NCBI RefSeq assembly: GCF_900239495.1
Contig: NZ_OENE01000019.1
Span: 33,516-97,515, forward strand
From: Tenacibaculum finnmarkense genomovar ulcerans
GTDB lineage: Bacteria > Bacteroidota > Bacteroidia > Flavobacteriales > Flavobacteriaceae
Direction: 5' to 3'
DNA length: 64,000 nt
Shown: in pieces, positions 52,571 through 62,800 of the stretch
Position numbering within the stretch: the stretch's first letter is position 1
How the letters are laid out: each line of letters starts with the position of its first letter
Notes under the pieces: model-generated
What the model was told of the DNA's origin: nothing
Databases searched by the model: none
What the model saw: the letters and a program-made list of their open reading frames with translations, nothing else
Program-made: the position numbers and the translations under genes

Positions 52571-53254
52571 TTATGGATTAGAACTAGAAACCTGTAATAC
52601 TTGTCCGTTGTAATATTTATTTCCTGTTAATGAGAAATCAAAAATATAATCAGCCATTTCTTTTGCCGATAAAGGAGCAATATAACCAGGGAAAGCCTCT
52701 TCAAGCATTTCGGTTTGCACAGCTCCTAAAGCTAAAACATTAAAGGCTATTTGTTGTTCTTTATATTCTTCCGCTAATAATTCTGACAAGGTAATTACCG
52801 CACCTTTTGCCGAACTATAAGCTGCTAAACCTGCAAATTTTAAACTTCCTTGAACTCCGCCCATTGAGCTAACGGTAACAACATGACTTCCTTTTTGCAT
52901 AAACGGAATCAGTTGTTTTGTTATTTCGGCAACCGCAAAAACATTCACTTTATAAACTTCTTCAAAATCGGAAGTTGTTAATTCTGTAAAAGGTTTGTTG
53001 ATTAATTTACCAGCATTATTGATTAAAACATCAACAGTATTCCATTGTTTTTTAATAAAATCAGTGGCTTTTTTTAAATCATCATTATTTGATAAATCAA
53101 CCGATAAAGCTGTGATGTTTTTATGATTTACAAGCTCTAAAGGTTTTGTGTTTCTTGATAATGCTAATACGTTGTGTCCTTGGTTTGCAAATTTTTGTGC
53201 TAATTCAAAACCAATCCCTCGGCTAGTTCCTGTAATTACTATGTTTTTACTCAT
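52571..53254 (-). CDS. Short-chain dehydrogenase/reductase
   Basis: The 227-residue Rossmann enzyme shows VITGTSRGIGFELAQKFA (cofactor loop TGxxxGIG, about 6-23), NNAG (about 79-82), VSSMGG and the catalytic YSSAK (about 146-150). The SDR order is complete. The Ser-Arg after TGT suggests NADP use. Substrate unknown. The start overlaps the upstream lipoprotein gene end by 8 bp. Confidence 0.88.
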   Translation of the reverse strand: MSKNIVITGTSRGIGFELAQKFANQGHNVLALSRNTKPLELVNHKNITALSVDLSNNDDLKKATDFIKKQWNTVDVLINNAGKLINKPFTELTTSDFEEVYKVNVFAVAEITKQLIPFMQKGSHVVTVSSMGGVQGSLKFAGLAAYSSAKGAVITLSELLAEEYKEQQIAFNVLALGAVQTEMLEEAFPGYIAPLSAKEMADYIFDFSLTGNKYYNGQVLQVSSSNP

Positions 53255-54737
53255 CTTTTTTAAATGTTATGTGCTGATATGCGCCAATATCAGGAGTTGT
53301 TTTTCTCGAAATATTTAAAATATCGTTAAATATACTTGTTTTTTTCGCCTTATTAATAGCTTCAGAATTTTCGCCGATTCTAAAATCGTTTTGATCAACA
53401 TCTTTAAAATGTGGGTTTCCATTTAAAAGGATATTTTTAAAATGATCTGTATCATTAAAGTTTAAAGCATTATTAGAAGCGCCACGAATTAATGAATTTT
53501 CAATACGATAGTTAAAAACACCATCTTCTTTTTTATCAAAGATAAGCTCGGTATTGTTATTTCCTTCAATAATACAATTGATAAAATTTGCCTTTACTAA
53601 ATCTTCTGTGATGGTTTTTACTGTTTGATTATCATCCGTAAAAGAGTTATAATTACGTATAAAAACAGTTGGTTTTTGACGCATACTATTGTTCCAATAA
53701 TTGGCAAATGTACTGTGTGTAAAATTATAATTTCCACCAGAAATACATGCCAAAGATGCTTTTCCTGCGTTACCAATAACTAAGTTTTCGGCTTCAATAT
53801 GTGTGTTTCTCCCTAGAATTCCGTAGTAGGAATTATTATAAATTTCGGTGTTTTTAATTAGAAGGGTAGGGCTATTTTTTTGCCCAATATTATCGACTAA
53901 AACACCTACAGTTCCGTTTTTGATAATCGCATGATTTATGTTATTTCCAAAACTTCCTTTACGTATCCAAATACTGCCCCATTGTCCTGGAGTTTTACGG
54001 TAACGATGTGCTAGTTTATCGCCTTGAAAAGTTACTTTTTTATCAAACGTTCCATTAATTTTTAAGCGGGCTTTTTTATCAATAATTAAACCTGAATTTT
54101 TGTGGAAATAAATGTTTGTCCCTGCATTTATTGTAAGTGTTTTATCCGAAGGAACAGTCGCGTATCCATAAATTACATAAGGTTTTTTATCGGTGAAAGT
54201 TAACTCATCTTCAGTTAAAAAACGACAGGCTATTTTAGTGTTTTTACCATCGATAGTAAGTGTTTTAAAATCGCTATTATTTTTTGAAGGAAATATAAAA
54301 TGAGCATCTTGAATTAAGGTAACTAAAGGTACTTTTTGCTGCTTATTTCCGTTATCAAAAAGTAATTTATCGGTATATAAAGGCGTTGAAATACTGTTAT
54401 AATCAACCGTGTTTTCTACAAAAATATAGATACTATCGTTTGCTAAAATATCAATATCAGTAAAGTGTTTTCCTGATAATCCATCAACATTTAAACGGTA
54501 TTTTGAAGTATTTCCGTTTTTTAGTTTAATTTCAGGAATTGTAATAGCTTTATTAGCTCGATTATACACCTTTAAAGTGTAGGTTGTAGAGCTGATATTC
54601 GAAAAAATGGTATCTAAAAAAACGGTGTCTTTTGAAAACTCTAATTCTCCAAAATTCGGAACAGTATTAAACTCTTTTCTGCAAGAACTAACAACAATTA
54701 AACTAATACTAGCTAAAATCAGCAATAAATATCTCAT
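53247..54737 (-). CDS. Lipoprotein with right-handed beta-helix region
   Basis: The 496-residue protein has a signal peptide with lipobox VVSSC (Cys near residue 19). An immunoglobulin-like domain at about 30-140 (SSTTYTLKVYNRANKAITI) is followed by a parallel beta-helix region (about 190-480) with repeating turns such as NAGTNIYFHKNSGLIIDKKARLKINGT, in parts, and NSYYGILGRN. Beta-helix lipoproteins in Bacteroidota may bind or cut polysaccharides, but no catalytic motif is evident. It heads a run with the SDR gene. Confidence 0.72.
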   Translation of the reverse strand: MRYLLLILASISLIVVSSCRKEFNTVPNFGELEFSKDTVFLDTIFSNISSTTYTLKVYNRANKAITIPEIKLKNGNTSKYRLNVDGLSGKHFTDIDILANDSIYIFVENTVDYNSISTPLYTDKLLFDNGNKQQKVPLVTLIQDAHFIFPSKNNSDFKTLTIDGKNTKIACRFLTEDELTFTDKKPYVIYGYATVPSDKTLTINAGTNIYFHKNSGLIIDKKARLKINGTFDKKVTFQGDKLAHRYRKTPGQWGSIWIRKGSFGNNINHAIIKNGTVGVLVDNIGQKNSPTLLIKNTEIYNNSYYGILGRNTHIEAENLVIGNAGKASLACISGGNYNFTHSTFANYWNNSMRQKPTVFIRNYNSFTDDNQTVKTITEDLVKANFINCIIEGNNNTELIFDKKEDGVFNYRIENSLIRGASNNALNFNDTDHFKNILLNGNPHFKDVDQNDFRIGENSEAINKAKKTSIFNDILNISRKTTPDIGAYQHITFKKDE

Positions 54738-54793
54738 ATATAAATGTTGTTAGTTTTTTAAGGTTTAAGAGCTTGTTTAAAATTAAATAAACG

Positions 54794-54939
54794 GTCAGTT
54801 CGAGTGGTTTTTTTCCTTCAAAAAATTGTATCGAGAACTTATTTAATATTAAAGTCAATTAGAATTTATCAACATAAAAGAATTCAAATTCTCGATACAA
54901 TTTTAATTCCTTTTAGTCATTAAAATCACTCGAATTGAC
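54794..54939. repeat. 146-bp imperfect inverted repeat, probable dispersed element
   Basis: The outer arms GTCAGTTCGAGTG and CACTCGAATTGAC are complementary with one mismatch. The inner arms AAAATTGTATCGAGAA and TTCTCGATACAATTTT are perfect. The long stem-loop sits in the 350-bp gap between a lipoprotein and a glutaminyl cyclase gene. I recall similar GTCAGTTCGAGTG-type palindromes throughout Flavobacteriaceae, so it is likely a REP- or MITE-like element without its own gene. Confidence 0.7.
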
Positions 54940-54985
54940 AAGAATCATCAAAAAAAAGCCAATAATTACGGCAAATCAGGATGCG

Positions 54986-55006
54986 AACCTGAAATAAATT
55001 CAGGTT
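54986..55006. repeat. Short hairpin next to the 146-bp element
   Basis: AACCTGAA pairs with TTCAGGTT around ATAAA. It lies between the 146-bp element and the end of the glutaminyl cyclase gene and may be part of the same dispersed family or a weak terminator. Confidence 0.45.
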
Positions 55007-55087
55007 GACGTATTCGATTTTTTAGTTATAAAACGTTTTTAAATGAACTTTAAACAGAGGCTAATAATAATTAAAACAGTAAAAATA

Positions 55088-56128
55088 TTATTTTTTAATT
55101 AGTTCAATTTCAAATAATTTACCCCAATGTTTCCCGGTAACAAACAAGCGATTATTTTGAGCATCGTAAGCAATTCCGTTTAAAACATCGTCATTATCAT
55201 CTAAAGTTTGCTCTTTTGCAACGATATCTCTTAACCCGTTTAAGTTAGCAACGCCATCAACAGCTCCTGTTTTAGGATTGATAATTAAAATAGAATTTTG
55301 TTGCCATTTGTTGGCGTAAATTTTTCCGTTGATTAATTCAATTTCATTCAAGTTATCAACCGCATATTTATTGGTATAAACCTGAATACTTCTTTTTTCT
55401 GTTTGATTATCGGCATTTAAAAACCATATTTTATTGGTTCCGTCTGTTTTAATCAACTCATTTTTGTTGTGCGTTAACCCCCAACCTTGATTACTATTTT
55501 TATAATCAAATTCGCCAAGTTGTTTAAACGTTTCTAAATCATAAATAAAACCCTTGCGAGCTTGCCATGTTAACCAATAAATTTTATTGTTAAAAATAGT
55601 CATTCCTTCACCAAAATATTTTTTATCTAAATCAATTTTTTGAAGAACTTCCCCAGTTTCTATAGCAGCTTTTCGTAAGGTAGATTCGCCTTTACGCCCT
55701 GTAGTTTCGTATAAAAAACCATCTTTAAACTCTAAACCTTGGGTATAGGCTTTTTTGTCGTGCGGATAGGTATTTATAACTTTATAGGTATAAACGTCAG
55801 GCGCATTTTTAGCTAAAATTTCAATAGTTCCTGTAATTTTTTTAGATTTCTTCGGATAAAAAGCCAAGGCGGTAACGGCAAATTTACCAACACCAAAATC
55901 GGCAGTATTAATAGTAACGCTTGTTTGAGTTTTATTTACACGTTTTTTTTGCACGAATAAATGAACAGAATCAATCTTTTTACCTTCAGTTTGTTCAAAA
56001 TTAATAGTAGCTTTCTGCCCTAAAGTGGTTTTTTTAGAGGTATCTAACTTAAATTTGTAGTCTGATTGGCTACAAGAAGTAATACTAGCTATTGATAAAG
56101 CTAAGGCTAAGTAGGAGTAAATACGCAT
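55088..56128 (-). CDS. Glutaminyl-peptide cyclotransferase, lipoprotein
   Basis: The 346-residue protein has a lipobox ITSC (Cys near residue 19) and an N-terminal Ig-like part (about 30-105). A beta-propeller glutaminyl cyclase domain follows (about 115-345): YPHDKKAYTQGLEF, LYETTGRKGESTLRK, YFGEGMTIFNNKIYWLTW and DNLNEIELINGKIYANKW. It converts N-terminal glutamine of exported proteins to pyroglutamate, which is frequent at Bacteroidota signal-peptidase cleavage sites ending in Gln. A separate promoter region follows upstream, shared with rpmE2. Confidence 0.88.
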   Translation of the reverse strand: MRIYSYLALALSIASITSCSQSDYKFKLDTSKKTTLGQKATINFEQTEGKKIDSVHLFVQKKRVNKTQTSVTINTADFGVGKFAVTALAFYPKKSKKITGTIEILAKNAPDVYTYKVINTYPHDKKAYTQGLEFKDGFLYETTGRKGESTLRKAAIETGEVLQKIDLDKKYFGEGMTIFNNKIYWLTWQARKGFIYDLETFKQLGEFDYKNSNQGWGLTHNKNELIKTDGTNKIWFLNADNQTEKRSIQVYTNKYAVDNLNEIELINGKIYANKWQQNSILIINPKTGAVDGVANLNGLRDIVAKEQTLDDNDDVLNGIAYDAQNNRLFVTGKHWGKLFEIELIKK

Positions 56129-56185
56129 ATTTTATGGTTTGATTTCTTGTTTATTCGATTATACTACAAATTAAAACAATTTATT

Positions 56186-56215
56186 GTTTGAAAATTAAAA
56201 AATATGGTTAAATTT
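56186..56215 (+). promoter_or_regulatory. Strong candidate promoter of rpmE2
   Basis: TTTG at 56186-56189 and TAAATTTG at 56208-56215 match the -33/-7 consensus with 18 nt between them. The predicted transcription start is about 90 nt before the ATG, so there is a long leader. Confidence 0.65.
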
Positions 56216-56311
56216 GCAACCTCAAACAACTAAAATTAATTTTTAGTGTAAAACTTTACCATTTTTACAAGTTTGATAAAAAAATTAAACAATATTTAAA
56301 AGTCATTTAAG

Positions 56312-56563
56312 ATGCGTAAAGGAATACATCCAGAAAATTATAGAATGGTAGCTTTTAAAGATATGTCTAACGGAGATGTATTTTTAACACGTTCAACTGC
56401 TAACACTAAAGAAACTTTAGACGTAGAAGGAACAGAGTATCCATTAATCAAATTAGAAATTTCAAGAACTTCTCACCCTTTCTATACAGGTAAATCTAAA
56501 TTAATTGATACTGCCGGACGTATTGATAAGTTCAAAAATAAATATGCGAAATTCAAGAAATAA
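56312..56563 (+). CDS. rpmE2: 50S ribosomal protein L31 type B
   Basis: The 83-residue protein begins [18 protein letters not shown] and includes [20 protein letters not shown], the L31 core. The zinc-binding cysteines of type A are absent, as expected for the type B (C-minus) form that replaces L31 under zinc limitation. It is a single gene, bounded by a good promoter and a terminator. I see no Zur site in the leader. Confidence 0.97.
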   Translation: MRKGIHPENYRMVAFKDMSNGDVFLTRSTANTKETLDVEGTEYPLIKLEISRTSHPFYTGKSKLIDTAGRIDKFKNKYAKFKK

Positions 56564-56585
56564 TTTCAAATATCTAAAATATTTA

Positions 56586-56615
56586 AAAGCTCTAACAATC
56601 GTTAGGGCTTTTTTT
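56586..56615 (+). terminator. Intrinsic terminator of rpmE2
   Basis: The stem AAAGCTCTAAC (with one G-U type pair) and GTTAGGGCTTT, loop AATC, is followed by T5 on the plus strand. Confidence 0.85.
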
Positions 56616-56656
56616 ATGCCAAAAAATTGGTAATTTAGCCGATAAATTCTACAAAA

Positions 56657-58171
56657 ATGAGAGATACTATTTTAGCTGTTGTTATTATTATAAATGCTTT
56701 GTGCGGTATATTGGTTTATTTCATGCCTCAAATGGGAAATTATATTCTGTTAACCATTGCATCTTGCGTAAGTATATTGGCTTTTTACGATGCTTTTATT
56801 CAAAAAAAGCATTCGTTGATGCGTTCATTTCCTGTAATATCTCGTTTGCGTTGGGTTTTTGAAGAAGAGCGTGAAAAAATTCAACAATATTTTATTGAAG
56901 ATGATTTAAACGGAACACCAATTAATCGTGAAAAACGTAGCCTTGTGTATCAGCGATCTAAAAAAGAAATTGAAACCGTGCCTTTTGGTACCCAACATAA
57001 TTTATACGAAAAAGGCTATGAGTTTGTAAAACATTCGTTGTTTCCGAAAGACCATCATCATATTGCTGGCGAAAGAGTGGTTTTTGGTTCTGATAAATGT
57101 ACCCAAAAATACGATGCCTCTATTATTAATATTTCGGCAATGTCGTTTGGTTCGTTGAGTAAAAATGCAATTATGGCGTTAAATCAGGGTGCTAAAATGG
57201 CTGATTTTGCTCATAATACTGGCGAAGGAGGAATATCACCACATCATTTACAAGGAGGCGATTTAATTTTTCAAGTAGGAACAGGCTATTTTGGAGCAGG
57301 AAAAAATGAAAATGGAAAGCGTGTTTTTGATGCTCAGGTTTTTAAAGAAAATGCCATCCGTCCTGAAGTAAAAATGATTGAAATTAAGTTTTCACAAGGT
57401 GCAAAACCAGGACATGGAGGAATTTTACCAGCTAAAAAAAATACCGAAGAAATTGCAAAAATCCGTGCCGTAGAACCTTTTACACGTGTAGATTCTCCTC
57501 CAGGGCATTCGGCTTTTTCTAATTTTGATGAAATGATTGTTTTTATTCAAAAAGTAAGAGATTTATCCGAAGGAAAACCTGTAGGAATTAAATTTTGTGT
57601 AGGCGATAATGATGAAATTGAAGCGATGATAAAAGCCTTTGCTGATGCTAATAATTATCCTGATTTTATTTCGGTTGATGGAGGTGAAGGAGGTACAGGT
57701 TCGGCACCGATAGAATTTTCTAATTACGTAGGAACACCCTTGTTAGATGGTTTGGCTTTTGTTACTAAAACATTAAGAAAATACAAACTAAAAGATCAAA
57801 TAAAAATTATAGCAAGCGGTAAGGCAATTGATGCTTTTGATATTGTAAAATACAAAGCCTTGGGTGCCGATGCAATTGGTATGGCACGTAGTTTTATGCT
57901 AAGTTTAGGCTGTATTCAGGCGCGTGAATGTAATTTAGATAGCTGCCCTGTTGGTGTGGCTACCCAAGAGGAAGATTTGGTGGAAGCTTTAGTGGTTGCC
58001 GAGAAAAATATCCGAGTTAAAAATTATCATGATAAAACGATTGATGCCGTAAAAGAAGTGGTGGCAGCTATGGGAAAAAACTCAATTACCGATGTTAAAG
58101 CAAGCCATGTTTTTAGAAGAAATAAAGCGGGAGAAATTCAGTCTTTAGATGCTGTGTACGATTTACAATAA
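56657..58171 (+). CDS. FMN-binding glutamate-synthase-like protein
   Basis: The 504-residue protein has two N-terminal membrane segments (about 4-20, 28-45) and then the glutamate synthase large-subunit FMN/synthase domain. The latter shows SAMSFGSLSKNAIMALNQGA (about 160-180), NTGEGGISPHH, KFSQGAKPGHGGILP and DGGEGGTGSAP, with the iron-sulfur Cys region CIQARECNLDSCPVGVATQ (about 420-437). There is no amidotransferase domain and no small subunit nearby. The membrane anchor suggests a role other than classical GOGAT, still unknown. Confidence 0.88.
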   Translation: MRDTILAVVIIINALCGILVYFMPQMGNYILLTIASCVSILAFYDAFIQKKHSLMRSFPVISRLRWVFEEEREKIQQYFIEDDLNGTPINREKRSLVYQRSKKEIETVPFGTQHNLYEKGYEFVKHSLFPKDHHHIAGERVVFGSDKCTQKYDASIINISAMSFGSLSKNAIMALNQGAKMADFAHNTGEGGISPHHLQGGDLIFQVGTGYFGAGKNENGKRVFDAQVFKENAIRPEVKMIEIKFSQGAKPGHGGILPAKKNTEEIAKIRAVEPFTRVDSPPGHSAFSNFDEMIVFIQKVRDLSEGKPVGIKFCVGDNDEIEAMIKAFADANNYPDFISVDGGEGGTGSAPIEFSNYVGTPLLDGLAFVTKTLRKYKLKDQIKIIASGKAIDAFDIVKYKALGADAIGMARSFMLSLGCIQARECNLDSCPVGVATQEEDLVEALVVAEKNIRVKNYHDKTIDAVKEVVAAMGKNSITDVKASHVFRRNKAGEIQSLDAVYDLQ

Positions 58172-58225
58172 AAAATTAATTAATTAAATATCAGGTTCTA
58201 AATACGTGAAGAACTTATCAAAATA

Positions 58226-59320
58226 ATGGAAACAAAATTACAGTTAAACGCTAAAAAATATCAATTAGAACGCTATCCTAAAACCGATGACAAATCGTTA
58301 CGTGCTTGGAGCAATGCCGAGTTATTAACCCTTGATTATATTACCGATTTAGAAGTTCAAAATATTCATATATATAATGACCGATTTGGTATTTTTAATA
58401 CCTTGTTAAATACCAAGAAATTAACTACTGTTTGGGCGTATGCAAGTCAGAAAAAAGCAATTACTCAAAATTTAAAATTAAATCATTTACCTACCGATAT
58501 TGTTTATAAAACACCTTTAGATACTTTAGAGAAAGTAGATTTAGCCTTAATTAAGTTACCGAAATCAGTAGAATTGTTTGAGCTTTTTTTACAACAAATT
58601 TATAAATCAGCAGATGAAAACACCGTGGTTGTTTGTGGTTTTATGACTAAATATTTTTCTCGTGCCTATCTTAAAAAAGCCGAAAGATATTTTGAAGAAG
58701 TAGAGCAAACCAACGCTTGGAAAAAAGCACGGTTATTAGTGTTAAAAACACCTAAAAAAGAAGTTGAAGAAAGAGCGTTGCTAAATGAAATTAAATTTAA
58801 AGAACAAATTATAAAGCAGTATTACGGTGTTTTTTCTTCGGATAAAATCGATTACGGAACCCAGTTTTTCTTAGATAATTTAAAAGTACAAGAAAACGAA
58901 TTAAAAGTATTAGACGTTGCCTCTGGTAACGGTGTTATCGCTTGGGACGTACTGCAACAAAACCCCGAAGCACAAGTTACTTTGGTTGATGATTTTAATG
59001 TAGCAATTGCATCTTCAAAATTAAATATAACAGCCGAAAATGCGGAATTTGTTTGTGCCGATACTTTAAACGATTTAGAAAAAGATACTTTTGACTTAGT
59101 AGTTTCTAATCCACCGTTTCATTTTGAGCATGAAAATAATATAGAAGTAACCATTGAACTTTTTAAAGGTGTCGCACGTTGTTTAAAACCAAGCGGACGT
59201 TTTGTATTAGTTGCAAATACGCATTTGAATTATAAAACGCATTTAGAAAAAGTTTTTACCAATATAAAAATAATAGGAAATACGAATAAGTTTCATATTA
59301 TTGAATGTAAAAATGATTAA
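58226..59320 (+). CDS. RsmC/RlmG-type SAM-dependent methyltransferase
   Basis: The 364-residue protein has two halves. The N-terminal pseudo-methyltransferase (LRAWSNAELLTLDYI, about 24-38) and the C-terminal active domain with VLDVASGNGVIAWDVLQQNP (motif I, about 230-250) and VVSNPPFHFEHENN (the NPPF motif, about 291-304) match the RsmC/RlmG layout. These enzymes make N2-methylguanine in 16S or 23S rRNA. Which of the two it is cannot be settled by reading; the low-GC context gives no clue. Confidence 0.85.
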   Translation: METKLQLNAKKYQLERYPKTDDKSLRAWSNAELLTLDYITDLEVQNIHIYNDRFGIFNTLLNTKKLTTVWAYASQKKAITQNLKLNHLPTDIVYKTPLDTLEKVDLALIKLPKSVELFELFLQQIYKSADENTVVVCGFMTKYFSRAYLKKAERYFEEVEQTNAWKKARLLVLKTPKKEVEERALLNEIKFKEQIIKQYYGVFSSDKIDYGTQFFLDNLKVQENELKVLDVASGNGVIAWDVLQQNPEAQVTLVDDFNVAIASSKLNITAENAEFVCADTLNDLEKDTFDLVVSNPPFHFEHENNIEVTIELFKGVARCLKPSGRFVLVANTHLNYKTHLEKVFTNIKIIGNTNKFHIIECKND

Positions 59321-59371
59321 TTTATTTTAAAGAATCTTTAAATAAATTTTATGTAAATACGTAAAATAGCT

Positions 59372-59405
59372 AACCGCTCTAAATTAAATTTAGAGCGGTT
59401 TTTTG
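59372..59405 (+). terminator. Intrinsic terminator of the methyltransferase gene
   Basis: A 13-bp stem with core AACCGCTCTAAAT and its complement, a short AA-rich loop and T6 form a strong intrinsic terminator about 50 bp after the stop. Confidence 0.88.
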
Positions 59406-59875
59406 TAGAAGAAAATAAGGTTTTAAAATATGAAAAAAATGAATATCAACGCTTTTTTGTTTGGGGGTTATGTGTGTTTTTTAGTGTTAAGTAAATGTTA
59501 ATTTTTAATAAAAATAAATTAATTAAGGTAGTCTATATCTTTTTTTTTAAATACATTTGTTTGTGTTAAGTCTTTTTTTTGTTGATCTACAGTGTTTTGG
59601 GTTTATTTTGGGAAGGTCTGAAAAAAAAGTTAAATAAAAGTTAAAGAAAAATTTAATGAAAGTAGAATTATCTTGTAAATTAGATAGCTTATTTAAGCAT
59701 AAATTATTGTTTTTATTAATCAAACGATATCACAGTACTATTTTTTAATGTAGTTTGTATTGTTGTGTTTAATTAATTTTTGTTAGCTATGAAAAGAAAA
59801 AATCTACATAAAATGTTATTGCTTAATTATTGCTTAATTAAGCGTTTCTTAATAAATTGTTTTAATTCATTTTTT
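59406..59875. other. 470-bp leader region before the giant adhesin gene
   Basis: No gene is supported here. A TACATTTG (-7-like) occurs at 59552-59559 without a good -33; if used, the leader would be over 300 nt. Near 59832-59843 a GCTTAATTAAGC palindrome lies close to the start codon. Several short reading frames end at once. Confidence 0.5.
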
Positions 59876-62800
59876 ATGAATCTATCTGTATATAAAAAGC
59901 AAGTGCTATTAGTTACTTGCTTAATGTTTTTGTTAAGTATAACAAATGTATTTGCGAATCCGTATGTAAAGAACGCCACTGCGTATAAAAGTGAAGTTCC
60001 ATTTTTCATAGAAAAACTAAGTTTAAATAAAACGGAAGTTAGTTTAAGTTCAGCGGCTATTTATAATAAGAGTTATTATAAATTAGGCGCATCTAAAGCA
60101 ATAAAAAAGAAAGAAACATCTTTTTTTGAGGGGATGCTAAACGCTGTTAAGGGGTTTGTTTTTAGTAGCAAAGTTACCGCAGCAGTATTTGTTGTTGGTG
60201 GTACTGGACCAGGAGACGATTTTGACGGCGATAGCGTTTTAAATAAAGATGATTTAGATGATGATAACGATGGTATTTTAGATACTGATGAATGTTCAGC
60301 GATACCTCTTGCTGAAGCAACCTTAGTGTTTGACGAAAATAACCCACCAAATCCTTCAAAAACGTATTCAAACGTACAAAGTAGTGGTTTAAATGCTACG
60401 GTTTCTTTTTCTGGCCCTGCAAATGTAGCTCCAGCAACTTTCTTAGCATCTGATGTTTTTACTTTATTTGCTAGTGGAGGTATCAATGGTACCGAAACCA
60501 TAACATTTGATTTTTCAGATAACCCATTAAATGAGGTATGTTTTGATATTATTCATATTAATGGAGATGCTACTTTTGGTGGTGATGAAATAGAATTTTA
60601 CGCAACTACGGAGTCAGGAATGCAGTTGACCAACCCAATACTTAAACCAGCAACCGCTACACCAGCATACAATTTACAAAACGGTACAGCAACTGGCTCT
60701 AGTACGCCTAATATGGCAGTAGCAACTGTTGGAGATGGTAGTGTAAATTCAAATTTAGGAGTGTCATTTACTTCGGGAGTTGATAAAATAAAGAGTATTA
60801 CATTATTATGGCGTGATGTAGGTGGTAAAGTAGCTACTCATGGTATTGGTTTCAGAAATATTGATATGACGCGCAACGCTGCATTAAACTGTCCTAATAC
60901 CGATGGTGATGCTTATACAGATAATTTTGATTTAGATTCTGACAACGATGGTTGTTCCGATGCTTACGAAGCAGGAGCTACTACCGATACAACTGCCGAT
61001 TACCAATTCCCTGATGTAGATACAAATAACGACGGTCTTGTAGATGCAGTAGATGCTGGAAGCGATGGTGCAGTAGACTATACACCTACTTACGCACAGA
61101 CTACAGACGGAACTTCTTCTTGTCCTGTACTTTGTACAGATCCTAATAAATATGGTGATACTTGTGATTTTGATGGCGATGGCGTTTTAAATAAAGATGA
61201 TTTAGATGATGATAATGACGGTATTTTAGATACTGATGAAGGATTTTGTTCTGATGAATTAACTGGTACTTGGACTGGTTCAGGAGCTTCTTGGTCTTCT
61301 AGTGCTGGTGGAGTAACAGTTACTTGTAGTTCTACATTTATAAGCCCAGCAAGTCTTTATTCTTCTGGGAATGACACCTTCAATACAACAAATTATTGGT
61401 TACCAAATGTTGCAGGTGGAGCTTCTTTCATATATGATGTTAATTGGGACAGTGCTCCAGAGGGACCAACTACCGATATCGATCTTTTAACTGATGATCA
61501 AGGTTCTGGTACACTTACATTTACATTTAGTACCCCTGTTGTGAGTCCTGTGTTGCATATTGATAAGTTAGGAGGTTCTTCCAATGGTATGTCAAATTCA
61601 TTGAATTTTACTTTAGTTACACCAAACATAACTCTGAAAAGGTTGAGTGGTACTGATGACTTTGAAGTTACGGGAACAACTATTCAAAAAACACCTAATT
61701 TAGTGTTAATAGATGTGAATTCAGAGGCTTTACCTGAAGTTAATAGAGGTACAGCTGCTGGTTCAGTTCGTTTGGATGGTGTTTTCACGTCAGTTACTTT
61801 TAATTGGAAAGGTGTTGGTTTTGAGGGTAATGGTGGTGATCTTATTGAGTTTGCTGTTGAAACCTGTGCATCTACAGACACCGACAGTGACGGAACACCA
61901 GATTATTTAGACTTAGACTCTGATAACGACGGCTGTTCTGACGCTTTAGAAGGTGCTCAAACAACACTAACATTAGCAAGTGTAGATGGAAAAGGAATTT
62001 TAACAGGCGCAGTAGATGCTAATGGAGTTCCAACAATTGTAAGTGGTGGTCAGGCAGATGTAAGTGGCGCAGACCCAGCAATAACAGGTGGTCAGTGTGA
62101 TGATGATGGTGATGGTGTTCTAAATAAAGACGATATATGTAATGGCTTTGATGATAAAGCAGATAATGATGGCGATTTAGTTCCTGACGGTTGCGATTTA
62201 GATGATGATAACGATGGTATTTTAGATAGTGTAGAAAAGACATGTTCAGAAAATGGTTCAATAATTTGGGACTCAACAACCAAAGGTCTTTTATCAAATA
62301 CATTTACAGCAAGTAGTAGTACAGCTACAATTATAGGAACTGTTGCTACATTAGCAACATCTTCAGCTTTGCAAGGACCAATATATGCTAATGGCTCTGG
62401 TAATGCCAACATAGATATTACATCAAGAGGGGGTTCTGGGGCTATTATAGGAAATGAAACTGTAATTAGTTTTCCTTCAGAAGTTACTTTTAGTGAATTT
62501 AATGTAAGAAGTATTGCGGCTGCAAATGGTAGTCCTACTATTGCACCAAATTATGATGAAACACAGATTATTGAGTTTTACAATGGAACAACTAGAGTTT
62601 ATTTTGATGGAACTCTTTTTACAGAAGGTACAGGAACTATATATCATCATCCATATTATGATGGTATTGATGCAACTTATGCTAGTGGTGGTCCATATTA
62701 TAATAAACTAACAGGTGTTGCCTATCCAGGTAATACAACTACCAACGTAGCAAGTCCTGCTTATGGTGGGGTAAGTGCATTAGAAGCAGGGTATAAATTT

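Noticed and set aside
59790..59837. An upstream ATG that could start the giant secreted protein
   Set aside because: Its frame ends after 15 codons and is not the adhesin frame; the ATG at 59876 yields a proper signal peptide.
62019..62412. Antisense open frames with His-rich and Leu-rich translations
   Set aside because: They mirror the acidic, low-complexity Asp-rich repeats of the sense strand and have no start or domain of their own.
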